Positions 10,020-19,969 of a stretch of DNA of 64,000 bases are shown in pieces. A program made the translations under genes and the position numbers. A model generated the notes under the pieces. It was not told the DNA's origin. It ran no database searches and worked only from the letters and a program-made list of their open reading frames with translations. Position 1 is the stretch's first letter, and each line of letters opens with the position of its first letter. Origin of the DNA: Dastarcus helophoroides (lineage: Eukaryota > Arthropoda > Insecta > Coleoptera > Bothrideridae); assembly GCA_028583605.1 (NCBI GenBank), contig CM053336.1, forward strand, positions 28,316,312 through 28,380,311. Reading direction: 5' to 3'.

Positions 10020-11351
10020 TTAGAAATAGCGCTGCATATTGTAATCCGCAGCTATAATATCTGTTCCACTATCCATAATCCAATATTTATTGTTTTCTAC
10101 TTTTATTCGTACCGCATTTGCTTTTATAAGATTAAAATCTGTTACTTCTGCCATAAAGAAATATACATAGGTAAATGTATTCTTGCTTGTTTGAGTTACT
10201 TCCGTTTTTATTAAGGGATGAGAGATTATTTCAATATTGTGGGGTAATTTCTTCGATACCTTCGCTATTATTTCTTCTATATGTTTAGGAGAAATTATTG
10301 CGTATATGTTTTCTTTGCCCATTTGCATGTGCAGAAGGTTTTCGTAAAATTGTAACAGTTTATCGATGTAATTTTTTGCCACAGAATAAACACTTAAGAC
10401 ATGAATTTCTAGTTTGTTGGTATCTGTTCTGCTGTACCACTTCTGCATTTGGTCAATCATTTTCATTGCATTGTTCATTTTTGTTTTAAAGCGGTTTAAT
10501 TTGTTAGCGATTCTGGTTTCAGTTTGCTTAAATCTAGTCAAAGCTTTTAACATAAATTTTGTTTGGTGACATTCTACTTCCTCTGACAGTTCACGTACGC
10601 TTCTGCAAACGTCATTAATTTGATTAATTGTTTTATGAACTGAATCTGTGTCGTTCTTTAGTCTGACATTATCAAAAATCAATTCCATTTTGAATAGTCC
10701 TCTATTGATTCTTGCTTGTCCTAGATGTTCTATGTAAAATCCAGGTTCTGGGTATTCGATGTGATATTTCGCATCAGCTGAAATCTTTTTGGTAAGAGAG
10801 AGCACAAATATTATAACCAGTGCCCATAATCTCCATTTTGATATCTTTGTTTTATCAGAATTTTTCTTCCTACAGCCGCCTTTTTCTTTGAACGCTTGTT
10901 CCGTGGGTAATGGTATAAGTTTGCGAATTGGCCTTTTTATGTCTCCCCCTACTGCTCTTTTTAGAGTCACTACTCTAACTAGTCCTTCTTTATCTTCATG
11001 TACTTCACTTATTTTTGCCAATGGCCATCTTGAAGGGTTGATCGATTCTTCTTTGATTATGACTAAATCCCCAACTTTCAAATTTTTTGTTTCCAGTTTC
11101 CATTTATTGAATTGTTGTAGCTGATGTAAATATTCTGTCGTCCATGCTTTCCAAAAGACTTTTTTCATTTTTTGGATAAGCCTCCACCGATCGGTTAATC
11201 CAAGTGATGTATCTATTTCCACGGGATGATCTAGTGTAATTAGTTCTCGACCCATCAAGAAATGTTCTGGTGTTAGGACTGAAATATCATTGATTTCATC
11301 GATAGGTGTACATATAGGACGCGAATTCAGACAAGCTTCTATTTGATGCAT
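10020..11351 (-). pseudogene. BEL/Pao pol C-terminus joined in frame to envelope-like protein
   Basis: This is a 443-codon uninterrupted frame. Residues 1-~155 are the end of the integrase (LNSRPICTP near the start, and GDLVIIKEESINPSRWPLAK plus LVRVVTLKRAVGGD from the BEL/Pao terminal domain). Residues ~170-192 form a signal-peptide or membrane-like segment (WALVIIFVLSL). After it comes an env-like ectodomain beginning with PGFYIEHLG and containing heptad-rich helices around residues 260-330. A single pol-env frame is the arrangement I recall for roo-type BEL elements. It is part of a truncated element, so it is annotated as a relic. Confidence 0.7.
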
Positions 11352-11359
11352 GAACGTCG

Positions 11360-11752
11360 TTAGCCCTCTTTATACGTTAATGTGGCGTTTCCAACAACTC
11401 TTCTGAGGTGATGTTTTGTTGACTTGACGCCGGCTTTCCATATTCCTCCAAAGTGTGGTGCTAGTAACGAAATAAAATGCCATTTCATCCACATGTTAGC
11501 TAACCTGCCTTGCACATTTGCATCGCGTATTACTTCTGCTATTTCAGCTTCTAATGCTTTGCTAGCTCCAACAAATTTAATTCCATTATCCGAATAAATG
11601 TTGGCGCAGTTTCCTCTTCGTGCAGTAAATCTGATAAATGCAACTATAAATGTTTCTGAGGTCATATCACTAACGACTTGCAAATGTATGACTTTTGTTG
11701 TGAGGCACACAAAAACCGTTATATATCCTTTGTAAGATCTGTACCTCTTCAT
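11360..11752 (-). pseudogene. BEL/Pao integrase catalytic core fragment
   Basis: The frame contains VFVCLTTKVIHLQVVSD (first acidic region), IYSDNGIKFVGA (second Asp) and WHFISLLAPHFGGIWKAGVKS, the signature of Pao-type integrases. It ends 8 bp before the next frame (11351-10020), so one frameshift separates core and C-terminal domain. Upstream, 11753-12071 is the zinc-binding part of the same integrase with multiple stops. Confidence 0.8.
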
Positions 11753-12071
11753 TTTGTCTTTACCTGAATTGGTCCAGCGTAATCTACTCCTGTATTTACG
11801 AAGGCTTATGCTGGAGTTACTCTGGCTGGTGGTAACTGCCCCATGAGTTGTTCAGCTGTTTTTGCTTTGTATCTTATACAAGTTGGGCAATTGTTGATTA
11901 TCTTTTTTACTAACTTCTTTTTATTGATTATCCAGTATTTTCTCATGGTGTAGGCCAGTGTTTGTTGATTTCCTCCATGTAGTGTTTTTTATGAGCTTCA
12001 CGTACAATTAATGTTGCTAAGTGATTATTGGCTGCCACAATTATCGGATGTTTTTCATTATATTTAAATAT

Positions 12072-13050
12072 CTAGTTGTTTAACCTACCTCTGATCCTTA
12101 ACACTCCCGATTTATCTAAAAATGGGTGTAAGTTTCTTAATTTGCTCTGTTTATGTACTTGGTTTGATTTTTTCAAACTGTGACATTCATTTTCAAATGT
12201 ATCTTCCTGTGCACTCAATATGATTTTCTGCAAAGCCGCATTTAGCTCTTCCACAGTTAGTGGACTGGTTATTCTATTCTCGTTGCAGCAGTTATTGATA
12301 AATCTTAAGCAATATCCGATTATTCTGATTGTTTTTGACAAGGACGAATATTTTTTATAAATTATTTCTTGCTTCTCTTTGATAGTTAAATGAAAACATT
12401 TTTTTGCTTTCATGTTTGTAGAATGTATATGTCTCGTTTTTGGAAAAAATGTTTCATTTTCCCTAAGCCAGCTTGGTCCGTTCCACCATAATTTGCAATC
12501 TTTTATTTCATCGGCTGGATTTTCTTTTGTACTGACATGATACCATTTCGCTTGATTCATTATTTGCTGAATTTCAGATACTCTATTTGCAATGAAGGTT
12601 TTCCACCTTGATGGTTCTCCTGTTACACATGCTAGGGCAATCATCGAATCGGACCAGGCATGCGTTGTACATTCTGGCATATCTATAGTTTGTAATATTC
12701 TTCGAAGTAATCTTGCTAGCAACAAGGGTGAACATAATTCCAGCCTTGGAATTGTCGATTTCATTTTTTCACTTTTGATTTTGCTGCCAGTAAAGCGGTA
12801 ATAGATTCTCCTTTTTCATTTTGTGTTTTCAGATAAACTACTGCTCACATAGCTTTTTCAGAGGCGTGGCAAAATCCATGAATTTCCATTACCTTCATTT
12901 TCCTTAAATGGGCCCATCTGGTAAGGTGACTTTTTCAACTTGGTTCAGTTTTTTATAAAATGTATCCCAGTTTTCTGCAATAGTTTCAGGAATTGGTTCA
13001 TTCCACGATAGTTTTTTATGTTCAAAAAAATTAAATAACTTTTTAATTTA
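12072..13050 (-). pseudogene. BEL/Pao pol fragment: RNase H and integrase N-terminal region
   Basis: From about 13045 the minus strand resembles the Pao linker (LSWNEPIPE) and RNase H start, with stops. The open frame 12764-12072 begins STIPRLEL and contains HAWSDSMIALACV, WYHVSTKENPAD and WWNGPSWL. These are diagnostic of the BEL/Pao RNase H and following region. It ends with a leucine-rich integrase N-terminal segment (GVLRIRGRLNN). RT, protease and gag are missing. The relic abuts P-element sequence at about 13050. Confidence 0.8.
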
Positions 13051-13552
13051 TTTTATGACTTTGGTTATTTTTCTATTAACAATTTTAGATTTTTCTTTCA
13101 TATCTCCATTTAACAATCGTATTTTAGAGTTCATTTTGCACCTAAAGAAGAGATGCTTCGCCTCTGTACTTACATTAACCGATTGAGATAACTTTACCAA
13201 TGTTTCTAAATAGTGTTTTTTTAACTTTAATGAATTCCCATTAAAATTGTTAAAAATATGGTCATTACATTTGGTTAAAAACTCTGCGTTTGGTTTTAGT
13301 AGACCGCCTGCAGAGAGATGGTTTACCCAAGAATATGCCGCTTCATTCTTATCCGGAACGTAACCAAGTTTTTCTTTTTTTGTAACTTAAATGCAGTGAA
13401 CCTAGCCAAATTTTCTAAGCCATCCCACTCCAATTCTTGAATAGCCTGTTCGTCTTCCTGAATACTAGCAGTGTGTTCAAAATCGTTAGGTAAATTGAGA
13501 AATTCGAACATTTGCGCAATAACAATTTCAGAATTATCAACATCGTTTAGTA
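13050..13552 (-). pseudogene. P-element transposase block 4 (C-terminus)
   Basis: The minus strand encodes DGLENLARFTAFKL, then a stretch with PNAEFLTKCNDHIF and KHLFFRCKMNSKIRLLN. This fits the last part of P-type/THAP9-type transposases. It begins immediately after the left copy of the hAT duplication (13545-13552) and runs into the BEL relic near 13050. The protein end is not clearly defined. Confidence 0.6.
13545..13552. repeat. 8-bp target-site duplication of hAT1, left copy
   Basis: GTTTAGTA here is repeated exactly at 16558-16565, on the outer side of the other hAT terminus. Confidence 0.9.
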
Positions 13553-13733
13553 CAGTGGTGCCCAATCTTTTTTTGTACGCGGGCCACATTGGTTGCAGGT
13601 ATATATTGCGCGGGCCAAAATCCATTCATAAATAAAATATTTTTATAAGACAATCTTACTACGGGACATAAATTTATCAAATATGTTGTATATTTTTATT
13701 ATTAATAATTATTATATAATTCATTGTTAATGA

Positions 13734-15457
13734 CTAATGTGAAATCTGATGTTGTTTTTCGGATACCAATAATTGAATATTAGGGTTAAAATTTGATACG
13801 CTCATTCTTAGTACTGACTGAAGATGGTCATCTGTCATACGTGAACGCAGACACGGCTTGGCTCTCTTCAACACTAAGAAAGTTTGTTCGCATACGTATG
13901 TGCTGGCAAATGCAGTAATCATCTTCATTCCTAGTTTCCTTAAATTAGGATAATTCTCTGCATGTAGTTCTTCATAAAACGTCGATAAATCCTTTCCTAC
14001 AAAGTTATCTTTTATGAATGTTTCACATTGTAACTCAATGAGTTCTAGTTGTAATTCAATTGGTGCCGTGGAAACATCGATTGAGAATGGATTTTTAAAA
14101 ATTCGGATATCATTCTTCAGCTCATGAAAATGCGCAAATATCCCGTCAAAATGGTCGCTCAGCAGTCTCAATAGTTCAATCATTCTTCTCTTTGGGAAGC
14201 AAATATTGATTTGTTCCTTCTTCAGTTCAGAACACGTTGGAAAATGCACCAATATTTTCCGTTCAGCTTGTTGTATGAATAGTTGTAATTTGGCTTGAAA
14301 TGCATTTACGTCCGCGTATACATGACAGATGAGTTTATATTTCCCTTGAAGCTTGATATTAAGATCATTCAAATATTGAATCAAATCGCATAAAATTGCC
14401 AACTCCCAAAACCACAATGGGTCGCTAAATTCAGGAACTGAATTTGATTTTTCAGTCATGAAAACTTCAATATCGTGTCTTGAGGCAAAACATCGTTTGA
14501 GAACTTTGCCCCTACTCAGCTAGCGGACTTCACTGTGGTACAACACGTCATCATATTCACACTCAATGTCTTTCAAAAATAGTTTGAAAATTCTGTGATT
14601 CAGAGCGCTAGAATTGATGAAGTTCCCCGATTTTACTGGTTGCTGGTGGATTATGCAATGGAACGCTATTGGTGGACAATTGTTAGAATCCGCGATCTTT
14701 TGCCGAAGACGGGCAACTAATCCGTTGTGTCGTCCTATCATGCTTCTTGCACCTTCAGTAGTTACTCCTACAAATTTATTCCAGCTAAGCTCAAGGTCAT
14801 CAATAACTTCCGAGACTTGTTTGAACAAATTTTCATTTGTAGTTGTTCCATGCATGCTAGCTCTTCAGTTATTTCAAACCTGCCAGAAATTCCTCATATA
14901 AACACTAATAATTGTGCAATGTCACTCGCGTCTGTCAATTTATCAACCTCAGCGGAAAACATTTCAAATTGTTTTGCTTTTGCTTTCAGCTGCAGCAGAA
15001 GGTCTTTCCCCAAATCTTCAACGCGTTTCGTAATAGTCATTCGCGATAAGCTTACTGTTTCAAATGCGCTTTTCTTTTCGGGACATAGTTCCTCTACTAC
15101 AGTTAGAATGCACCTTTTCTCACATTCTTCTTCAGGAAAAGTCTTCGCTTCCTTACCCAAAATATGTGCTACACGAAAACTTGCGCGAACGGCAGCTTCG
15201 GTATCGTTTTTCCTCTTGCTGAACTGTTTTGTCAATCCATCAATTTCTTCACGCAGTTTGCAAATTTTTTGGGTGCGGCATGCAACAACATACGAATCGT
15301 ACTTTAATTTGTACTTGGTTTCATAATGTCTTTTAATATTATGCTCTTTAATTACGGATACTGTCCTTACATATGAGACACAAAGGTTCCTCGTTATGTT
15401 GAACAAAAAAATATAAATTTGTCCATTTTTCTTGAAATATTCTGCACTCTGAATCAA
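13734..15457 (-). pseudogene. hAT1 transposase, frameshifted
   Basis: Frames 15457-14894, 14855-14520 and 14459-13734 are consecutive parts of one protein. The first has the HNIKRHYETK end of a zinc-finger region, CPEKKSAFETVSLS and FSAEVDKLTDASDIAQLL. The last has the C-terminal dimerisation region (STFYEELHAENYPNLRKL, ASTYVCEQTFLVLKRAKP). These match the transposase family that gave rise to vertebrate GTF2IRD2- and ZBED5-like genes. Two frame breaks near 14890 and 14500 inactivate it. Confidence 0.8.
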
Positions 15458-15643
15458 TCTTTCTCTTTTTTCTTGCCATATTTTACGGTTAAATCTGGAT
15501 TAACTATCAAATCAAGCGACAGCGGCAAATTGACTCAGTTACATGTGCTGCAGGGCTGCAGCTTCGGCTTTGGCACGAGGCGCGAGTGACGCATCACCGA
15601 CTCTGCTTCGGTCGTTATGACGCGAGGGCTATTGCATCGGCGA

Positions 15644-16311
15644 GTAAAGATGAGCGGACCTACATTTTTTTCGGAACAGGTGCACCTACTCCGATTTTTA
15701 TTTTGAACTAGGTCCACCAAACTAGATGCAACAGGTGAAAGACCTGCGCGTCTGATTATTAGGTATTTCGATGTAGTGGCTCATTTAGTTCTTTCATCTT
15801 TTGGCTCGGATCGGAACGCTGGAACCACAATTTGTGGCTGAGGCGAGGGCATACTGACCCTTTTTTTCGAAATTACACTAGTTCCATGATTTTTTTTTTG
15901 ATTTTATATTTTTTACAGTAAAGGTCACTTGTAAATTTCTCATATAATGCACCATTTTTGAGGAAACAACATATACAGATATTAATGTTAAAAAAACAAC
16001 AAATTACACTCGATTATACATTATTGCATTCAAATCATAATAGAAACCCTAAAATAACACGCATTGTGGTATTCAAGCGACATCTTCATTATTGTAGCCA
16101 CACATATATACCTAAGGTCTAATGATTCCATATTTTTGGTTTGGCAACATCAGAAATATTAGTATTAGCAAATAGGTCTTGTCTTTGGGTCAGTATTCCA
16201 TATAATCTAAAATCTCAAACTCAACTGAGCGGCTGAACCTGCGAATCTAGTTAATTAAAATAGGAACTATAGGTGCAACAGAACAGGTCCTCGGTTTGCT
16301 ACCCATCTCTA
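15644..16311. mobile_element. Non-autonomous hAT of the hAT2 family nested in hAT1
   Basis: The left end TAAAGATGAGCGGACC and right end CTACCCATCTCTA resemble the two ends of the complete hAT2 element (43609-47695). About 180 bp next to the left end match the hAT2 right terminal region in reverse complement, and sequence near 16130-16310 matches its left terminal region. Flanks TCGGCGAG and CCGCCGAG agree at 6 of 8 positions, a decayed duplication. There is no coding capacity (668 bp). It was presumably mobilised by hAT2-type transposase. Confidence 0.75.
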
Positions 16312-16557
16312 CCGCCGAGGCGTCGCGCCAAAGACGACTCTATTAGCAGTAGTAATCGAGTATACTTTACTATAGCACATACAGTTGAGTGTAGAGGGTG
16401 GATTAAATTTCTTGTCTCGCTCTACGTTCATTTCTACTACCACCACAATTTCTACTCGGAAATGCAGGTTGTAATCAAAATATTCTACTAGTACATGAGC
16501 TACGGGCCCCGCGGGTCGCATACGATGGTCTCGCGGGCCATAGGATGGGCAACCCTG

Positions 16558-16784
16558 GTTTAGTAGGTATTTATCTAGACTCGAACTACCGCTTATATTT
16601 GCAATAGTAATGTTTGGATCGTCCCTAATGGTAGCAATATTTGCTGATTCTGAAATTATTTCATCATTTCGCCCCGTGAAGTAATTTCTCAACCTATATT
16701 TAAATTGTAATGCAGTTGGATGATCACATAAACCTCCAATTGCTCGTATAATAGAAAAAAGACTTTCTAGAGGATCCGTCTTAA
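16558..16784 (-). pseudogene. P-element transposase block 3
   Basis: The minus strand from 16784 reads DPLESLFSIIRAIGG, then DHPTALQFKYRLRNYFTGRN. This is the signature of P-type transposases around the final catalytic region. It stops at the hAT1 duplication (16558-16565) and continues in block 4. The upstream neighbour in protein order is block 2 at 19324-19809. Confidence 0.75.
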
Positions 16785-16795
16785 TGGGTCTCCTT

Positions 16796-18288
16796 TCGGG
16801 CGTTCGAATAATGCCCGATAGTGGTCATGAATAGCTTGGTCCTCCGGGAGATCTTCTACAAGACCCATCTCCCTACCCTCGATAATAGCCTCCGCCAGCG
16901 CCGGTCTAGCTTTGCCATAGAGATTTTGGGCTTTTTTAAAGGCGCTGGCGCGAGGTCCTTGGCCGGTGATGGTTTGGCCATCATGTGTTTGAGGGTTTTT
17001 GGGGCTACCAACTCTTTTGTACTTAGGAGGGAGGAAGAACTCCTTGACCCAAGCGTCCAGAAAACTTTAGGACGCATTGGGGTCCTCCTCCCTAATAACC
17101 TTTACAAGCAAAAATAGGCGAGAAATCACATTGTCCTGGAGGTCGGAGAGGAGCTCGTCAATGGCTTCAAGGAATGGGTTTTGCACACTTCCATCGGCCC
17201 GCTCCGGACGAAGGTCCGCAGCGGACAAGCTCCTCCTCGCTCTCCAGGAAGCAGTAGTTGGAATCTGCTCATTAAAATTGGTAGTTCCTGGGGAGATGGG
17301 CCTTGCAGCCGATATCCGAGAGGGACCTGCCTCCTGAGACAAATGGACGCCCGGGCTGCAGGCAGGTTTTTTTAAAGGAGGTTGAACGCAGTCGGTGGGG
17401 GGTTTTGGCAAGTGCGAACAGTCTAGCGCGGGGCAGGCTTCTGCCTCTTTGACCTACGCAGACACTGCGGCACTGTACGATCGAACTGGCACCTGTCGTG
17501 CACTTGTATCCGGTGTGTTGTATGGTCTCTCTGGTTTGCCGTTGATGTTCAGGTTGATTGGCGGCTTCTTCGGTAGATCGGCTCCTCGTGCGCCTTGCGG
17601 GCCCTTCAAGCTCCAAAGTGGTTGGGGGCTCCTTGGAGCAGTTCTTGGATCCCCCTGACATTATCCTGGTTGGGAGCCTCTGTTCTGGAGCAGCTTTTTG
17701 GGGCCTTTACTCTGGTTGATGTTGTACGGCCCTCTGTTCGATGCTCCGGCTGCGAGTAACTCTAACTGGTATTGTAGCTGCTCCAGGCTTGGCAACCGGT
17801 CTGGTGGAGCAGGTTCCGGTGGTGGTGGTGTTAGGTGAGGTTGGTTTGTTGTGGGGAGAAGGGGTCGGCTGTTGAGATGATGAAGCCGGCTTAAAGAACT
17901 GGGACCTCTTTCTGAGGTCCGCCTTGGCTTTGGCCAAGTATTTGGCGTACTCCGCCTTCTCTCGACGATACCTGATTTGGTCTTTCGTTAGACCGGATGC
18001 CTTTTCCATTTCACGGATAAAAACGCCGTTGATGGCCCTCGCCTCGATGGTCGCCATTATAGCGAACAAGGAGGTTTCCGGTGCTGGTAAACTGTTCTCC
18101 AGGGCTTTGTTGTACTCAGAGGGGTGGGCTCTCCGTTCGTGCTGGCGTATGCCATGAAAAGTAGGGAAGGTCACCCCGCAGAAGGCACAGCGCGAACGAT
18201 CTCGTTTATCGCAAACGGAATTATGTAGAAGTAGGGCCTCAGCAGTTTGAAAGTGGGCCCCACACTTGCACTTATGGGTAGGTGCCAT
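16796..18288 (-). pseudogene. N-terminal part of a zinc-finger LINE protein (R2/NeSL-like), no RT
   Basis: The frame opens with ATG at 18288. It begins with a C-x-C...H...C motif (CKCGAHFQTAEALLLH) and a C2H2 finger (CAFCGVTF...RQHERRAH). Next comes a conserved helix (GLTKDQIRYRREK) and a proline/serine/threonine-rich linker. Shifted frames (17661-17272, 17411-17067, 17077-16856) continue with helix-rich sequence ending RALFERP at 16796. This matches the amino-terminal DNA-binding region of R2-type non-LTR elements. The sequence stops exactly where RT would be expected. LINEs are normally truncated at the other end. Confidence 0.65.
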
Positions 18289-18479
18289 GACTCAGGAGCG
18301 TTTTCCCTTGTCTTAAAATACGGGTTAGGCACCTACCGATGAAAGCTCCAGTGCCGAAGCACTGGTCGTTAAGTAAAAATCCGGCTGTAGATGGGCCTTC
18401 GTTACTTAAAAGACTCTCCGGTGGGCTTCTGGCGGTGTACCAGAAGACTCTTGTTGGTGCCGGTGTCCTTCGTGATTAA

Positions 18480-18905
18480 AATGGGATCAGGGATAAAAAA
18501 GGGGACGATTTCGGGTGGGGGTGGAAAAGGGGATGATTTGGGGTGGGGTGGTTTGGTGGTGGAAATAGGGTCGGGGGTGAAAAAGGGTATGATTTGGGGT
18601 AGGGGTGGTTTGGAGGTGAAAATGGGGTCGGGCTGAAAAAGGGGATGATTTGGGGTGAAGGTGGTTTGGGGGTGAAAATGGGGTCGGGGGTGGTAAAGGG
18701 GATGGTTTGGGGGTGAAAATGGGATCGAGGTGAAAAAGGTGATGATTTGGGGTGGGGGAGGTTTGAGGGTGAAAAAGGGGATGATTTGGGGTGGGGGTGG
18801 TTTTGGGGTGGAAATGGGATTGGGGAGAAAAAGGGGATGATTTGGGGTGGGGGTGATTTAGGGGTGGAAATGGAGTCGGGGGTGATTTAGGGGTGTTGGG
18901 GAATA
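18480..18905. repeat. G-rich minisatellite, period about 56 bp
   Basis: About eight imperfect units are built from phrases such as GGGGATGATTTGGGGTGGGG and GGTTTGGGGGTGAAAATGGG. All G runs lie on the plus strand. It sits upstream of the LINE-type start codon (minus strand), where a promoter or 5' leader would be. Runs of four to five G at short spacing have G-quadruplex potential. Confidence 0.85.
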
Positions 18906-19323
18906 TAGGAGATTGGTGGAGATAGGGTTGGGAATCGAGATTGGGGAAATTGGGAAGAGACAGGAATGGGTAAAGGAATTTGTGTGACGTATTTGGTAGC
19001 TTTCGCTAGTGACGCCGGTTTTCGCATCTGACGTCACGCAGCTGGCCAGGTGAGAAGACCTTAAATTAATCTCCTTGGCGTACGAGATGTGTACGCCGCC
19101 GTGCCTGCACTGTTTACAGTTGCCGAATGAAAAAGTTCCCCTAACATATCACGCCGCACCAAGCGTAATTGGCGGCGGATTGTCTTCAAAAAACACAAAA
19201 CTATTCACGGGACGCACGGTCCCTTGTCACACAAAATTTTACGAAAAACAACCGACGAATAACACTATTAAGACTTGTGAAAGACGGAGCGTTGGGAACA
19301 CACATCCACAAGCTCCGAGATCA

Positions 19324-19809
19324 TTAAGAGAGTCCGTAAGAAAATATTTTATATTAAAATCCGCCTGCATTCAACAGTTGTTTCAAAGATCTTATACTGA
19401 AATGGTAACAAAATATTTGATCGCACTTTTTTTAGCTTATACATGGTTTTTTTCCATTTTGTCCAAAATTTGGTTTTGCTCCGGTAAAGCCAAACCGTAC
19501 GCTTGTACATGGTCTCGTGAATCGGGTTGTGTAACTTTGGAATTAAAAACATCAAACCAGTCATTGGTAACTTTTAGCAACTCTGAACGTTCAAGCCTAT
19601 TGTTTTCAGGTTTGAAAATACCCAATAAACCTAGCCTTCAAATAGCTTCGGATATGGTATGGGAAAACAACTTTGTCGCAAATTTAACTTTTTTGCCGTT
19701 GGACACCCTTTACTGTTAGGAAATCAAAATTAATTTAATGAGCTATATTTAAATCTAAACTCTGGGTATTTTGAAGCAAATCAACAACTGGTTTAGATGT
19801 TATTATTAA
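19324..19809 (-). pseudogene. P-element transposase block 2
   Basis: From 19805 the minus strand reads TSKPVVDLLQNTQSLDLNIAH, then a segment with KVKFATKLFSHTISEAI. Further on are LKVTNDWFDVFNSK, GLALPEQNQILDKM and SNILLPFQ, all recognisable P-type transposase features. One or two frameshifts and stops occur. The end NIKYFLTDSL leads into the TTAA at 19324-19327 and continues in block 3. Confidence 0.75.
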
Positions 19810-19969
19810 CCTCTTAGTGGCGTGACTTGTGTAACGAAGTGCGCAGGCGGTATGGACATAACTTTTTGTGGCTTGTGTATATATCCGTCATATCTATTAC
19901 ATTAAAAAAATATTATTGTGTTGTTGTTCAATAACATTTGTTTTCTCCTGTACATAACAATGTGCTCGA

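Larger units (their letters stand above)
13553..16557 (-). mobile_element. hAT transposon (hAT1, Zaphod/GTF2IRD2-like transposase)
   Basis: Termini are CAGTGGTGCCCAATC on the left and CAGGGTTGCCCATCC on the right (reverse complement), imperfect inverted repeats typical of hAT. They are flanked by the perfect duplication GTTTAGTA. Length is 3005 bp, of which 15644-16311 is a younger hAT insertion. The host sequence on both sides is P-element transposase, so this copy jumped into an existing P element. Confidence 0.92.
16785..19323 (-). mobile_element. TTAA-flanked 2.5-kb insertion carrying the front of a LINE
   Basis: TTAA at 16781-16784 and at 19324-19327 bracket this segment. Removing it with one TTAA makes the P-element reading frame continuous and of the expected length. 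Inside, on the minus strand, are a roughly 1-kb leader with a G/C-skewed minisatellite (18480-18905) and a zinc-finger LINE protein start (18288-16796). No reverse transcriptase, 3' tail or convincing terminal repeat is present. Terminal bases (TGGGTCTCC, and TGATCTCGGAG from the other side) show only weak similarity. Confidence 0.65.

Noticed and set aside
14727..15326. 199-codon plus-strand open frame
   Set aside because: It is antisense to the hAT1 transposase across its frame break and has no protein-like conservation of its own.
19075..19719. 214-codon plus-strand open frame with a hydrophobic middle
   Set aside because: It crosses the boundary of the TTAA insert at 19323 and is antisense to recognisable P-element transposase (19324-19719). 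It is a shadow frame.
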